Source of the DNA: Clostridium sp. chh4-2
GTDB lineage: Bacteria; Bacillota; Clostridia; Lachnospirales; Lachnospiraceae
Direction: 5' to 3'
NCBI RefSeq assembly: GCF_002899675.1
Contig: NZ_PKUU01000017.1
Span: 1-64,000 of the forward strand
Length of the DNA: 64,000 nucleotides
Each line of letters starts with the position of its first letter. The first letter of the stretch is position 1. The translations under genes were made by a program, and so were the position numbers. Below the pieces are notes generated by a model. The model was given only the letters and a program-made list of their open reading frames with translations, did no database searches and was not told the origin of the DNA. This document shows, one piece after another, positions 35,685-44,409 of this stretch.

Positions 35685-36917
35685 ATGAAATTGATAGGAA
35701 TAAAAGATACGAAATCACCTTATACAGGAAGAAATTACTGCTTTATACAGAGAGTAATGATCGTTTCACCGGGCAGCAAAAAGGTGATGTTAAACCAATA
35801 CACCCATACTTTGAGCCGTCAGACGGTGGAGGATGACGGGGATATTTATATGGCTCTTCCTGATCTTGTAAAGATATTCAGCCCGGATTGGAAAATGTCC
35901 GGTACCGGCACTGTTGAGTGCGGAGGCATTAAAATACAGTTTGAAGCCAATTACCGGAATGTGGACTGCGGTGAAGAGATGATCATGTTAAAGCGGGTTC
36001 CTTTTGAAAAGGACGAATGGCTTTATATACCGGTTGCTGAAACCATGGAAAAGATATTCGGAAGATATGTGTACCGCATCGGGAAATATATAGGAATCTG
36101 TGACAGGGAAGAGGACAGCGCATTGAAATTCGACGGCCCGTCCAGCCAGGATTTTACGGAACGCAGGCTTGATTTCCGGTTTAATAAGACCATCGGGGAT
36201 ATCTATGACACGGTATGGATGCCGGAGGCCAACAGGCTTAATGTGTACCGCATGTATATACCGTCTTCTTACGATGGAACGAAGCCGTTTAAATTGCTGC
36301 TCTGCCTTCACGGAGGCAATGGAAATTCCGATACGGTGTTTATCAGAAGCGGTCAAAAGCTCCAGTATTATGCGGAAAAATTCGGTTATATCCTGCTGGC
36401 TCCCAATTCCTTTGTGCATGGAAGCAATTACGGAGGGGTGATCCCGCCTGTCCACATGTTTCCCGAGCCGGAGGTAAAGACGGATCAGCCCCAGTTCTAT
36501 CCGGCTCAGGTAGTACGGGAAAACAGGGTGGCTCAAAATTATTTGAAACAGGTTTTGGACATAGTGCTTGAAAAATGGAATATTGACAGGTATCATATAT
36601 TTGTAATGGGCAACTCCATGGGGAGCGTGGGTACATTTCATGTGCTTTCCCAATGGCCCTGGCTGTTTCGGGCAGGCGTTCCTACGGGAGCCATGCCGCT
36701 TACGGAATATCTGGATGTGGAAGCTTTGAAGAAATCACCTATTTATTTTCTGGTTGGGACAGAGGATTCCAATGATCCGGAGGACATGAGGCGGAGGTAT
36801 TTGGAATTAAAAGAACAGGGGATTGACATCCGATTTCAGATGATAGGAGGCGGATATCACTCGGACGCCTGGGTGCAGGAGCTGGAAAGCATCTTTGCAT
36901 TTTTTGAAGAATTTTGA
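35685..36917 (+). CDS. Esterase with N-terminal stalk-like domain
   Basis: The C-terminal part (about 170-410) is an alpha/beta hydrolase with LLLCLHGGNGNSD and nucleophile Ser311 in GNSMGSVG. The N-terminal part (about 1-150) has repeated beta-type segments such as DIYMALPDLVKIFSPDW and WLYIPVAETMEKIFG, resembling the copper amine oxidase N-terminal-like (stalk) domains common in Firmicute surface proteins; however, no signal peptide is visible. I prefer ATG 35685 after TGGAGCG; ATG 35643 lies in a GCCCATG/CATGGGC hairpin. It is read from sigma-54 promoter 4, and rpoN follows 30 bp downstream. Confidence 0.8.
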   Translation: MKLIGIKDTKSPYTGRNYCFIQRVMIVSPGSKKVMLNQYTHTLSRQTVEDDGDIYMALPDLVKIFSPDWKMSGTGTVECGGIKIQFEANYRNVDCGEEMIMLKRVPFEKDEWLYIPVAETMEKIFGRYVYRIGKYIGICDREEDSALKFDGPSSQDFTERRLDFRFNKTIGDIYDTVWMPEANRLNVYRMYIPSSYDGTKPFKLLLCLHGGNGNSDTVFIRSGQKLQYYAEKFGYILLAPNSFVHGSNYGGVIPPVHMFPEPEVKTDQPQFYPAQVVRENRVAQNYLKQVLDIVLEKWNIDRYHIFVMGNSMGSVGTFHVLSQWPWLFRAGVPTGAMPLTEYLDVEALKKSPIYFLVGTEDSNDPEDMRRRYLELKEQGIDIRFQMIGGGYHSDAWVQELESIFAFFEEF

Positions 36918-36947
36918 TTGCAGGCTTGATAACACAAAAGAAACGGG

Positions 36948-38381
36948 ATGATGGAAATGTTAGAACTGGGTTACCAGCAGTCGTTGGAACAAAAACAGGT
37001 TTTATCGCAGAAAATGATCCAATCCGCTGAAATCCTTCAGATGGATGTGCAGGAACTGGAAGAATATATTCAAAAACAGGCCCTTGAAAATCCTTTGATC
37101 GATTTGGAAGAGATGGAAAAGGGGATTTCCGGTTTTTTATATGGAAATGAGAAAAATGAAACCAATGAAAATGAAGATTTAAAGAGGAAATTGGAATGGC
37201 TGAATCATGCGGACGAACAGAACCGGCTGTATTATGCCCAGGAGTATGAGGAGTCGGAGGAGAAGACGCCGTGGAATTTCGCAATGGAAGAAAACAGTTT
37301 GGAAGATTATCTGATGAGCCAGCTGATTATGATAGCTGATACGGAGGAAGACAGGAAATTCCTGGAATTTCTGGTCTGTTCCCTGGATTCCAAGGGATAT
37401 CTGAAAGAGGATACTTGGGCGCTGGCCCAGGGTCTGAAGATCAGTCACAGCCGCCTTATGCAGTATATAAAGATTCTTCAGTCGGTGGAACCGGCCGGTG
37501 TCGGAGCTCAGAATGCCGGCCAGTGCCTGATGATCCAGTTAGAGCGGATGAGGGACGGAGGTTTGATCGAAGAGGAACTGTTCGGTCAGGTTTCCAAGCT
37601 GGTGGAACAGCATCTGGAAGATCTGGGAAAACACCGTTTTGTCCAGGTGGCGGAACAGATGGGGATTACGGTGGAACAGGTGGATCTCTGTTACCGGATG
37701 ATACAGAAGCTGAATCCCATACCGGGCAACAGTTTCAGTTCCAGAGAGAAGCTGCGGTATATAAAACCGGATGTCACAGTGGTTAAATTTGAGGATTATT
37801 TTGAGATTCTGGTAAATGACTTGAACACTCCGAGAATTACATTTAACCGGTATTATCTGAGGATGATGAATCAGGATTCCTCCCGGGAAGTCCAGGAATA
37901 CATAAAGAATAAGTATCATCAGGCCCAGTGGATGCAGCACTGTGTGGAAGAGAGGGGAAATACCCTTAGGAAGGTGACGAGAGAAATTGTTGCCATTCAA
38001 CATGAATTTTTTGAGAATCCGAACGGAAAACGGGTGCCTATGAACCTTTTGACGATTGCAGACCGTTTGGAGATCCATGAGTCCACAGTGAGCAGGGCGA
38101 TCCGCAATAAATTCCTGCAGTGCTCCAGGGGAGTGTTCCCGATTAACTATTTCTTTGTGAAGGGAGTGGCGGGCGCTTCCGAAAGCCCTGTTACGCCGGA
38201 AGATGTGAAACAGAAGATCATGGAAGTGATTGAACAGGAGAATAAACGGAAGCCTTTAAGCGACCAGAAGATATCGGATCAGTTAAAGGCAGCAGGAATT
38301 GAAATATCAAGGCGGACAATCGCCAAGTATAGAGGGGAATTGATGATAGCCGACGCTTCAGGGAGAAAGGAATTTGTGTAG
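36948..38381 (+). CDS. rpoN: RNA polymerase sigma-54 factor (RpoN)
   Basis: Complete sigma-54 factor of 477 residues. Region I is Gln-rich (LGYQQSLEQKQVLSQKMIQSAEILQM), followed by the acidic region II, the core-binding region (about 100-300), an HTH (RLEIHESTVSRAIRNKF) and the RpoN box RRTIAKYRGEL (455-465) that reads the -24 element. It lies 30 bp after the stalk-esterase gene with no terminator between, so it appears to be transcribed from sigma-54 promoter 4, that is, by itself. A hairpin terminator follows. Confidence 0.95.
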   Translation: MMEMLELGYQQSLEQKQVLSQKMIQSAEILQMDVQELEEYIQKQALENPLIDLEEMEKGISGFLYGNEKNETNENEDLKRKLEWLNHADEQNRLYYAQEYEESEEKTPWNFAMEENSLEDYLMSQLIMIADTEEDRKFLEFLVCSLDSKGYLKEDTWALAQGLKISHSRLMQYIKILQSVEPAGVGAQNAGQCLMIQLERMRDGGLIEEELFGQVSKLVEQHLEDLGKHRFVQVAEQMGITVEQVDLCYRMIQKLNPIPGNSFSSREKLRYIKPDVTVVKFEDYFEILVNDLNTPRITFNRYYLRMMNQDSSREVQEYIKNKYHQAQWMQHCVEERGNTLRKVTREIVAIQHEFFENPNGKRVPMNLLTIADRLEIHESTVSRAIRNKFLQCSRGVFPINYFFVKGVAGASESPVTPEDVKQKIMEVIEQENKRKPLSDQKISDQLKAAGIEISRRTIAKYRGELMIADASGRKEFV

Positions 38382-38446
38382 GATCAGTTTAGAAATGAAG
38401 GTACGCATCGGGAGAGAAGAATATAGTACCAGAAAGGGAAGGATAG

Positions 38447-38471
38447 AAAAGACCTGCAATAGGTCTTTTTT
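38447..38471 (+). terminator. Terminator after rpoN
   Basis: AAAAGACCT gcaat AGGTCTTTTT with a T-rich tail, 66 bp past the rpoN stop. Confidence 0.8.
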
Positions 38472-38493
38472 ATTTTGCGTAAAATCCGCTTAA

Positions 38494-38537
38494 TGAAATG
38501 AGTATTTCATCGTTTGAAATGTGAAATATTCATTTCA
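38494..38537. promoter_or_regulatory. Paired 16-bp palindromes (putative upstream activating sites), locus 2
   Basis: TGAAATGAGTATTTCA (38494-38509) and TGAAATATTCATTTCA (38522-38537) are palindromes; the reverse complement of the second differs from the first at one base. Their centres are 28 bp apart. They end 108 bp before the -24 box of promoter 5, the usual distance for an enhancer-binding protein. The same pair occurs next to the activator gene. Confidence 0.7.
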
Positions 38538-38644
38538 ATAGACCGTGTTTGGAAAAATGAAGTCTTTTAGGTAAAAGAGATTAAATATTAAAACACTTTA
38601 TTGCAAAAATAAACAAATAAAAAGTATCAAATAGGCAGAAAAAT

Positions 38645-38660
38645 TGGCACGGGTTTTGCT
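38645..38660 (+). promoter_or_regulatory. Sigma-54 promoter 5 (peptide transporter operon)
   Basis: TGGCACGGGTTTTGCT has GG at 38646-38647 and GC at 38658-38659, a textbook -24/-12 promoter, 80 bp before the first permease start. Confidence 0.88.
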
Positions 38661-38740
38661 TATATAAAGATAAATAATGATTGAAAAATCAAAAGGAAAG
38701 GAGAGTAGGGTTTTAGTTTTCATAAAACCCGAATAAGGGA

Positions 38741-39691
38741 ATGGGGCGTTATGTAGCAAAACGAATTTTATGGATGATTCCCATTTTATTGGGCGTATCA
38801 TTTCTGGTGTTCACGCTGATGTATTTCACACCGGGAGATCCCGCCGCAATTATTATGGGAGCGGAAGCCACCCCGGCGGAACTGGAGGCATGCAGGGTGG
38901 AATTAGGACTTAATAAACCGTTTTTTGAACGGTACCTGCTCTATGTTTACAATGCGTTTTTCCATTTTGACCTGGGCACTTCTTATATCAATGACCGCCC
39001 GGTTATGACTGAACTGCTGCAGAGATTTCCATATACCTTCAGAGTTGCGGGAATCAGCGTTTTGATCGCCATGGTAATCGGAATTCCTTTGGGAGTTATG
39101 GCTGCGGTCAACCAGTATACATGGAAGGACAACGCATCCATGCTGGTGGCGCTTTTCAGTATGTCCATGCCGAACTTCTGGTTTGCGCTCATGCTGGTGC
39201 TTTTGTTTTCACTGAAACTGGGGTGGCTGCCGGCTACGGGAATCGGCCACTGGACCTGTTATATTCTGCCGTGTTTTTCCATTGGGGTACATAGTGCGGC
39301 GGGGCTGGCGAGGCAGACCCGGTCGGGAATGCTGGAAGTCATACGCCAGGATTACATTATAACTGCCAGGGCAAAAGGGCAGAAAGAAGGAAAGGTTATT
39401 TACGGCCACGCTCTCCGCAATGCGCTGATCCCCATCATCACTCAGGTGGGAACCATGCTTGGACACCAGATGGGCGGAGCCATTATTGCAGAATCCATTT
39501 TCTCCATACCGGGAATCGGATCTTATATGTCTACAGCTATTAAAAGCCGTGATTATCCGGTTGTCCAGGGCGGAGTGCTGTTTGTAGCCGTTATATTTGC
39601 ACTGTCCATGCTGCTCGTTGACATTCTGTACGCTTTCGCTGATCCGCGAATGAAATCCAGGTATCAGACGGCGAAGAAAAGAACTGCGTAG
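38741..39691 (+). CDS. Peptide/nickel-type ABC transporter permease (DppB-like)
   Basis: Multi-pass permease of the DppB/OppB family, 316 residues, starting MGRYVAKRILWMIPILLGVSFLVFTLMYFTPGDPA. The ATPase-contact loop is in IRQDYIITARAKGQKEGKVIYGHALRNALIPI. It is the first gene of an operon with the second permease, two ATPases and a binding protein, driven by sigma-54 promoter 5. Confidence 0.93.
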   Translation: MGRYVAKRILWMIPILLGVSFLVFTLMYFTPGDPAAIIMGAEATPAELEACRVELGLNKPFFERYLLYVYNAFFHFDLGTSYINDRPVMTELLQRFPYTFRVAGISVLIAMVIGIPLGVMAAVNQYTWKDNASMLVALFSMSMPNFWFALMLVLLFSLKLGWLPATGIGHWTCYILPCFSIGVHSAAGLARQTRSGMLEVIRQDYIITARAKGQKEGKVIYGHALRNALIPIITQVGTMLGHQMGGAIIAESIFSIPGIGSYMSTAIKSRDYPVVQGGVLFVAVIFALSMLLVDILYAFADPRMKSRYQTAKKRTA

Positions 39692-39706
39692 AGGGGGAAA
39701 AGGAAC

Positions 39707-40576
39707 GTGACGGAAGTAAAAGAGAGAAAGAAAAAACAAAGCCAGTTTTCAATCATCATGCACCGGTTGAAAAGAAATAAAATGGCTATGCTGGGCCTGG
39801 TAGTTATTGTACTCATGACACTGGCCGCTGTATTTGCTCCCATTATTGCGCCCTTTGGGTATGAGCAGCAGGATTTGTACCATATCTTTGCCGCTCCCGG
39901 AGGCGACCACCTGTTTGGGACGGACAACCTGGGCCGTGATATACTTAGCAGGCTTTTATATGGAGGACGGCAGTCTTTGAAAATCGGTATCGTATCGGTT
40001 GCCATTGCATCCACGCTGGGAATCATCATCGGATCTGTTGCGGGTTTTTATGGAGGAAGGGTGGATAACCTGCTGATGCGTTTTCTGGATATTTTCCAGG
40101 CGGTTCCTGCGCTGCTCATGTCCATCGCCATTGCAACCACGCTGGGGCCTGGAATCAATAATGCAATGCTGGCCATCGGTATTACCACGATCCCCGGCTA
40201 TGCGCGAATGACAAGAGCTTCCTTTATGAGCGTCCGCGGAATGGAATATGTGGAGGCGGCAACCGCCATCAATGCCACGGATTTCCGCATCATTTTAAAA
40301 CATATTCTGCCCAATGCCATTTCTCCCATGATCGTGCAGATTACCATGGGCGTGGCGTCATCTATACTGGCTGCTGCTTCCCTCAGCTTTATGGGGCTGG
40401 GAGCCCAGCCGCCGCTGCCTGAATGGGGAGCTATGCTGTCGGCAGGAAGAACATATATCAGAGATTATCCATACCTTTGTATCATTCCGGGCGTGGTTAT
40501 CATGATGGCCGTACTTTCCTTAAATATGCTGGGAGACGGTTTGAGGGATGCGCTTGATCCCCGTCTGAAAAACTAG
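39707..40576 (+). CDS. Peptide/nickel-type ABC transporter permease (DppC-like)
   Basis: Second permease, 289 residues, with the family N-terminus (KRNKMAMLGLVVIVLMTLAAVFAPIIAP), the DNLGRDILSRLLYGGRQSL segment and the contact loop in VEAATAINATDFRIILKHILPNA. It starts at GTG 39707 after a GGGGGAAAAGGA site, 15 bp behind the first permease gene. It forms the heterodimeric channel with DppB. Confidence 0.93.
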   Translation: MTEVKERKKKQSQFSIIMHRLKRNKMAMLGLVVIVLMTLAAVFAPIIAPFGYEQQDLYHIFAAPGGDHLFGTDNLGRDILSRLLYGGRQSLKIGIVSVAIASTLGIIIGSVAGFYGGRVDNLLMRFLDIFQAVPALLMSIAIATTLGPGINNAMLAIGITTIPGYARMTRASFMSVRGMEYVEAATAINATDFRIILKHILPNAISPMIVQITMGVASSILAAASLSFMGLGAQPPLPEWGAMLSAGRTYIRDYPYLCIIPGVVIMMAVLSLNMLGDGLRDALDPRLKN

Positions 40577-40585
40577 GAGGTACCT

Positions 40586-41560
40586 ATGAGTCAGGAAAAA
40601 TTAATCGAAGTAAATGATCTGGTGGTGGAGTATACCGCAGACGGCAATATCGTCCATGCCGTCAACGGAGTTTCCTTTTCTCTGAATAAAGGAGAAACGC
40701 TGGGCCTGGTAGGCGAGACGGGAGCGGGTAAAACCACAATAGCAAAGGCAATACTGAGGATTCTTCCGGATCCTCCGGCCAAGATCCGCGCCGGCAGTAT
40801 TATTCTGGAAGGCAAAAATATGTTTGAAATGTCGGAGCGGGAGATGCGGACGATTCGCGGAAACAAGATCTCCATGATCTTCCAGGATCCGATGACGGCC
40901 TTAAATCCCATCTACACGGTGGGATTCCAGATTGCGGAAGCCATCGGCCTTCATGAAAATATCAGCAGAAAAGAAGCGGAAATCAGAGCCGTTAAAATGC
41001 TGGAAATGGTAGGAATTCCAGGAGAACGGTTCGGCGAATATCCCCACCAGTTTTCCGGCGGCATGAAGCAGAGGGTGGTAATCGCCATGGCTTTGGCGTG
41101 TAATCCGGAACTGCTTCTGGCGGACGAGCCAACCACCGCACTGGATGTAACCATTCAGGCTCAGGTGCTGGATATGATGAATAATCTGAAGAAAGAACTG
41201 GACACCTCCATGATACTCATCACTCATGATCTGGGAATCGTTGCGGAGATGTGCGATAAGGTGGCTGTGGCCTATGCGGGGGAAATCGTTGAAATCGGTT
41301 CGGCGGAAGAACTGTTTGACCATACCAGCCATCCCTATACAGAAGGGCTTTTCGGCTCCCTTCCCAGCTTAAAAAGTAAAGAAAAACGGCTGAAACCCAT
41401 TTCGGGCATGATGCCTGATCCGATGAACCTTCCAAAGGGATGCTCTTTTTCACCCAGGTGTCCTTATGCCACGGAAGAATGCCGGAACAATAAAATCCAG
41501 CTCGCTCATTTAGGCGGCACGCATTACAGCCGCTGTATCAGAACAGGGGAGGTGAAATAG
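40586..41560 (+). CDS. Peptide ABC transporter ATP-binding protein (DppD-like)
   Basis: First ATPase of the transporter, 324 residues. Walker A is GETGAGKTT, the signature is FSGGMKQR and Walker B is LLADEPTTALD. The C-terminal oligopeptide/dipeptide transporter extension contains CSFSPRCPYATEEC, a Cys-rich motif that binds an iron-sulfur cluster in some relatives. An AGGAGG site precedes it. Confidence 0.93.
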   Translation: MSQEKLIEVNDLVVEYTADGNIVHAVNGVSFSLNKGETLGLVGETGAGKTTIAKAILRILPDPPAKIRAGSIILEGKNMFEMSEREMRTIRGNKISMIFQDPMTALNPIYTVGFQIAEAIGLHENISRKEAEIRAVKMLEMVGIPGERFGEYPHQFSGGMKQRVVIAMALACNPELLLADEPTTALDVTIQAQVLDMMNNLKKELDTSMILITHDLGIVAEMCDKVAVAYAGEIVEIGSAEELFDHTSHPYTEGLFGSLPSLKSKEKRLKPISGMMPDPMNLPKGCSFSPRCPYATEECRNNKIQLAHLGGTHYSRCIRTGEVK

Positions 41561-41561
41561 A

Positions 41562-42518
41562 GTGGATCAGATTTTGGAAGTTCAAAACCTAAAAAAATAT
41601 TTTCCTACTCCCAAGGGAACGCTGCATGCGGTGGATGATGTTTCATTTTCACTGAAAAAAGGAACGACGCTGGGAGTTGTAGGGGAATCGGGATGCGGAA
41701 AATCCACCCTTGGCAGAACCATTTTACATCTTCTGGACAGTACAGGCGGAAAAATCATGTTCGAAGGCGAAGATGTGACCAGTGTGAACAAACAGAAGCT
41801 GCGCCAGTTAAGGGAAAAGATGCAGATCATTTTCCAGGACCCTTTTTCTTCCCTGAATCCCCGTATGTCGGTAAGTGAGATCATACAGGAACCGCTGGTG
41901 CTAAGAGGCGGTATGAGCAACGAAGAGATGGAGAAGGAAACGTTAAATCTGATGGAAACGGTAGGCCTTGCGGAACGCCTTGCAACCTCCTATCCCCATG
42001 AACTCGACGGAGGCCGCAGGCAGAGAATCGGCATCGCCAGGGCTCTGGCGTTAAACCCCAGCTTTATCGTATGCGATGAGCCGGTTTCCGCGCTGGATGT
42101 TTCGATTCAGGCACAGATCCTGAACCTGATGCTGGATCTTCAGGAACAGCGGGGGCTGACCTACATTTTCATCACCCATGACCTGTCGGTAGTAAAGTAT
42201 ATATCCAATGAAATCGCGGTTATGTATCTGGGGCAGATGGTGGAGAAAACCACTTCGGATGAACTGTTTGAATATACGTTGCATCCTTACACAAAAGCGT
42301 TATTGTCGGCGATTCCAATACCGGATATTCATGTTAAGAAAAACCGTATTTTGTTAAAAGGGGAGATCACATCTCCAATCAATCCGAAGCCGGGCTGCCG
42401 GTTTGCGGCCAGATGTCCTTATGTGGAAGAAAAATGCCATCTGCCGCAGGAGCTGAAGGAAATTATGCCAGGACATTTTGTTTCCTGCTGCAAGGTGGAA
42501 GAGATTAATCATTTGTAA
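41562..42518 (+). CDS. Peptide ABC transporter ATP-binding protein (DppF-like)
   Basis: Second ATPase, 318 residues, starting at GTG 41562 one base after the previous stop. Walker A is GESGCGKST and Walker B is IVCDEPVSALD. The signature position reads LDGGRRQR rather than LSGGQRQR, an unusual Ser-to-Asp change at the residue that normally contacts ATP gamma-phosphate. The C-terminal Cys motif CRFAARCPYVEEKC is present. If the change is real, one of the two ATP sites may be weakened, as in other asymmetric ABC transporters. Confidence 0.9.
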   Translation: MDQILEVQNLKKYFPTPKGTLHAVDDVSFSLKKGTTLGVVGESGCGKSTLGRTILHLLDSTGGKIMFEGEDVTSVNKQKLRQLREKMQIIFQDPFSSLNPRMSVSEIIQEPLVLRGGMSNEEMEKETLNLMETVGLAERLATSYPHELDGGRRQRIGIARALALNPSFIVCDEPVSALDVSIQAQILNLMLDLQEQRGLTYIFITHDLSVVKYISNEIAVMYLGQMVEKTTSDELFEYTLHPYTKALLSAIPIPDIHVKKNRILLKGEITSPINPKPGCRFAARCPYVEEKCHLPQELKEIMPGHFVSCCKVEEINHL

Positions 42519-42554
42519 ATTATAATGCCTGAGAAGGCAGAATGGAGGGTATTT

Positions 42555-44225
42555 ATGAAGTTAAAAAAGGTTATGGCATTGACTATGGCTGTAGTGATGG
42601 GGTTCAGCATGGCCGGGTGCGGCGGTTCCGGCAAAGGAAGCCAGCCGGCGGCGGGCAGCGAGGCGAAAGCGGCGGAGTCGTCACAGACGGAAACCACATC
42701 CGCACCGGCTACGATAGATGCAAAATCAGCTGCCGGCGATGAGGATGCCTTGGCACAGGAGATGGTGATGCCAACCGCCAGCTCCAGGGATACGGTCAAC
42801 ATCCAGGTTTCTTCAGATCCGGGATCCTTATGCCCCTTTAGTACAGGCGGCGGCCAGTCGGCCAATATCATTTACAAACAGATTTGTGAACCTTTATTCG
42901 ATTATGGATTTAACTATGAGGTGGTCCCTATTCTGGCGGAAAGCTGGGAGCAGACGGATGATACCCATTATACATTCCATTTGAGACAAGGCGTTAAATA
43001 TACGGACGGCAAAGATTTTACTGCAAAGGATGTTTTGTTCTCCATCAAAATGTATGCGGACGATCCGGCTAAAAAACAGTATGTGAAGACGATTGACATT
43101 GAAAATACCAAAATTATCGACGATCACACCATTGAAATCGCTTTGACCAAACCGGATGCATACTTTATGAGCTGCTTTAAAAGCTGCGTAATCATGAATG
43201 AGGAGTCCTACAACAACAGCCCTGATAAATTTTCAGAAAAACCCATTGGAACCGGCCCATATAAGCTGGAAAGCTATATCGGAGGAAATTCAGCTAAGCT
43301 GGTGGCCAATGAAGATTACTGGGAAGGAACGCCTGCAATTAAAAATGTAAATATCAAAGTAATTAACGATGTATCACAACGGTGTATTGAATTGGAAACA
43401 GGCGGAGTGGATCTGGTTGTGGAACTGGGGCAGACGGATTATGGCCGTATTGAGTCAGACGACCGTTTTAACGCAATCATCAAACCGGGATACAAATCCA
43501 ACTCTTTCTACTTTAACTGCAGCGAACATTCCATTTTTAACGATGTAAGAGTTCGTCAGGCGGTGGCTTATGCCATTGATAACGCTGCAATTTTTGCGGC
43601 GGTCTATCAGAACAAATTCGGTTCCATATCGACTGCATTTCCATCTAACGGCATGATCGACTATGATCCGAAATGGGAAGAGGGCGGTTACTATGCATTA
43701 GATGTTGAGAAAGCAAAAGCTCTGCTGCAGGATGCGGGAATCGCAGAAGGCACTAAGATTACGATCATAACAAATGAGGATAAAACCCTTCTGTCGAACT
43801 GCGAAATCGTTCAGGCGATGCTGTCTCAGATCGGTTTGACAGCTGAGATATCATCTTATGAAAAAGCGGTTTATAACTCCGCAATTGACGATGAAGCGGG
43901 CGGCTGGGATATGGCTACCAACTCCTTTACCGCTCCGTCCGGTTATGTGGCAGATATGGGATATGCCTACTTTGCGAAAGATGGAATCAACCGCTCCTGC
44001 TATTTCAATCAGGAACTGGAAGATGCGGTAGTTGCCAGCACGCAGATCACGGACGACGCAAAGCGAAAAGAGCTGACCGATAAGATCGTGCAGATCCTTC
44101 AGGATGATGTTCCTGCTTATGCTTATACCCGTCTGGCCGTAAACTGGGCCTGGGTGAAAGAGTTAAAGGGATTTAACGTTTGGGGACAGAACGATTTATT
44201 CGTTAAATATCTGTATTTTGAATAA
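42555..44225 (+). CDS. Peptide-type ABC transporter substrate-binding lipoprotein
   Basis: Family 5 extracellular solute-binding protein (DppA/OppA fold), 556 residues. The signal peptide ends in a lipobox at Cys22 (SMAGCGG). A low-complexity Ala/Ser/Glu linker (about 25-75) precedes the binding domain. I chose ATG 42555 behind GGAGGG. Relatives bind dipeptides, oligopeptides, nickel or opines; the ligand is unknown. It closes the transporter part of the operon and is followed by a stable hairpin. Confidence 0.92.
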   Translation: MKLKKVMALTMAVVMGFSMAGCGGSGKGSQPAAGSEAKAAESSQTETTSAPATIDAKSAAGDEDALAQEMVMPTASSRDTVNIQVSSDPGSLCPFSTGGGQSANIIYKQICEPLFDYGFNYEVVPILAESWEQTDDTHYTFHLRQGVKYTDGKDFTAKDVLFSIKMYADDPAKKQYVKTIDIENTKIIDDHTIEIALTKPDAYFMSCFKSCVIMNEESYNNSPDKFSEKPIGTGPYKLESYIGGNSAKLVANEDYWEGTPAIKNVNIKVINDVSQRCIELETGGVDLVVELGQTDYGRIESDDRFNAIIKPGYKSNSFYFNCSEHSIFNDVRVRQAVAYAIDNAAIFAAVYQNKFGSISTAFPSNGMIDYDPKWEEGGYYALDVEKAKALLQDAGIAEGTKITIITNEDKTLLSNCEIVQAMLSQIGLTAEISSYEKAVYNSAIDDEAGGWDMATNSFTAPSGYVADMGYAYFAKDGINRSCYFNQELEDAVVASTQITDDAKRKELTDKIVQILQDDVPAYAYTRLAVNWAWVKELKGFNVWGQNDLFVKYLYFE

Positions 44226-44246
44226 TTAGTAACAGTTAAGAGGCGG

Positions 44247-44307
44247 GAAAATTGATATGGAATCAGACGTTAAGTTCGCTTATAAGGCTGATTCCATATC
44301 AATTTTC
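44247..44307 (+). other. Perfect 20-bp stem-loop between binding-protein and MATE genes
   Basis: GAAAATTGATATGGAATCAG (44247-44266) and its exact complement (44288-44307) enclose a 21-base loop, and outer GGCGGG can pair with a later CCCGC. There is no T-run, so it probably stabilises the upstream mRNA or lowers downstream expression instead of ending transcription. Confidence 0.65.
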
Positions 44308-44409
44308 ACATTGGCCGGAGATGACAAAAATCCTGCCCGCTTTGGCCAGAAGCCGGCATTTTAACGTGTGCCTGCGCAAAACGCTTCGGCATGGAAGGAA
44401 TAAAATGAT

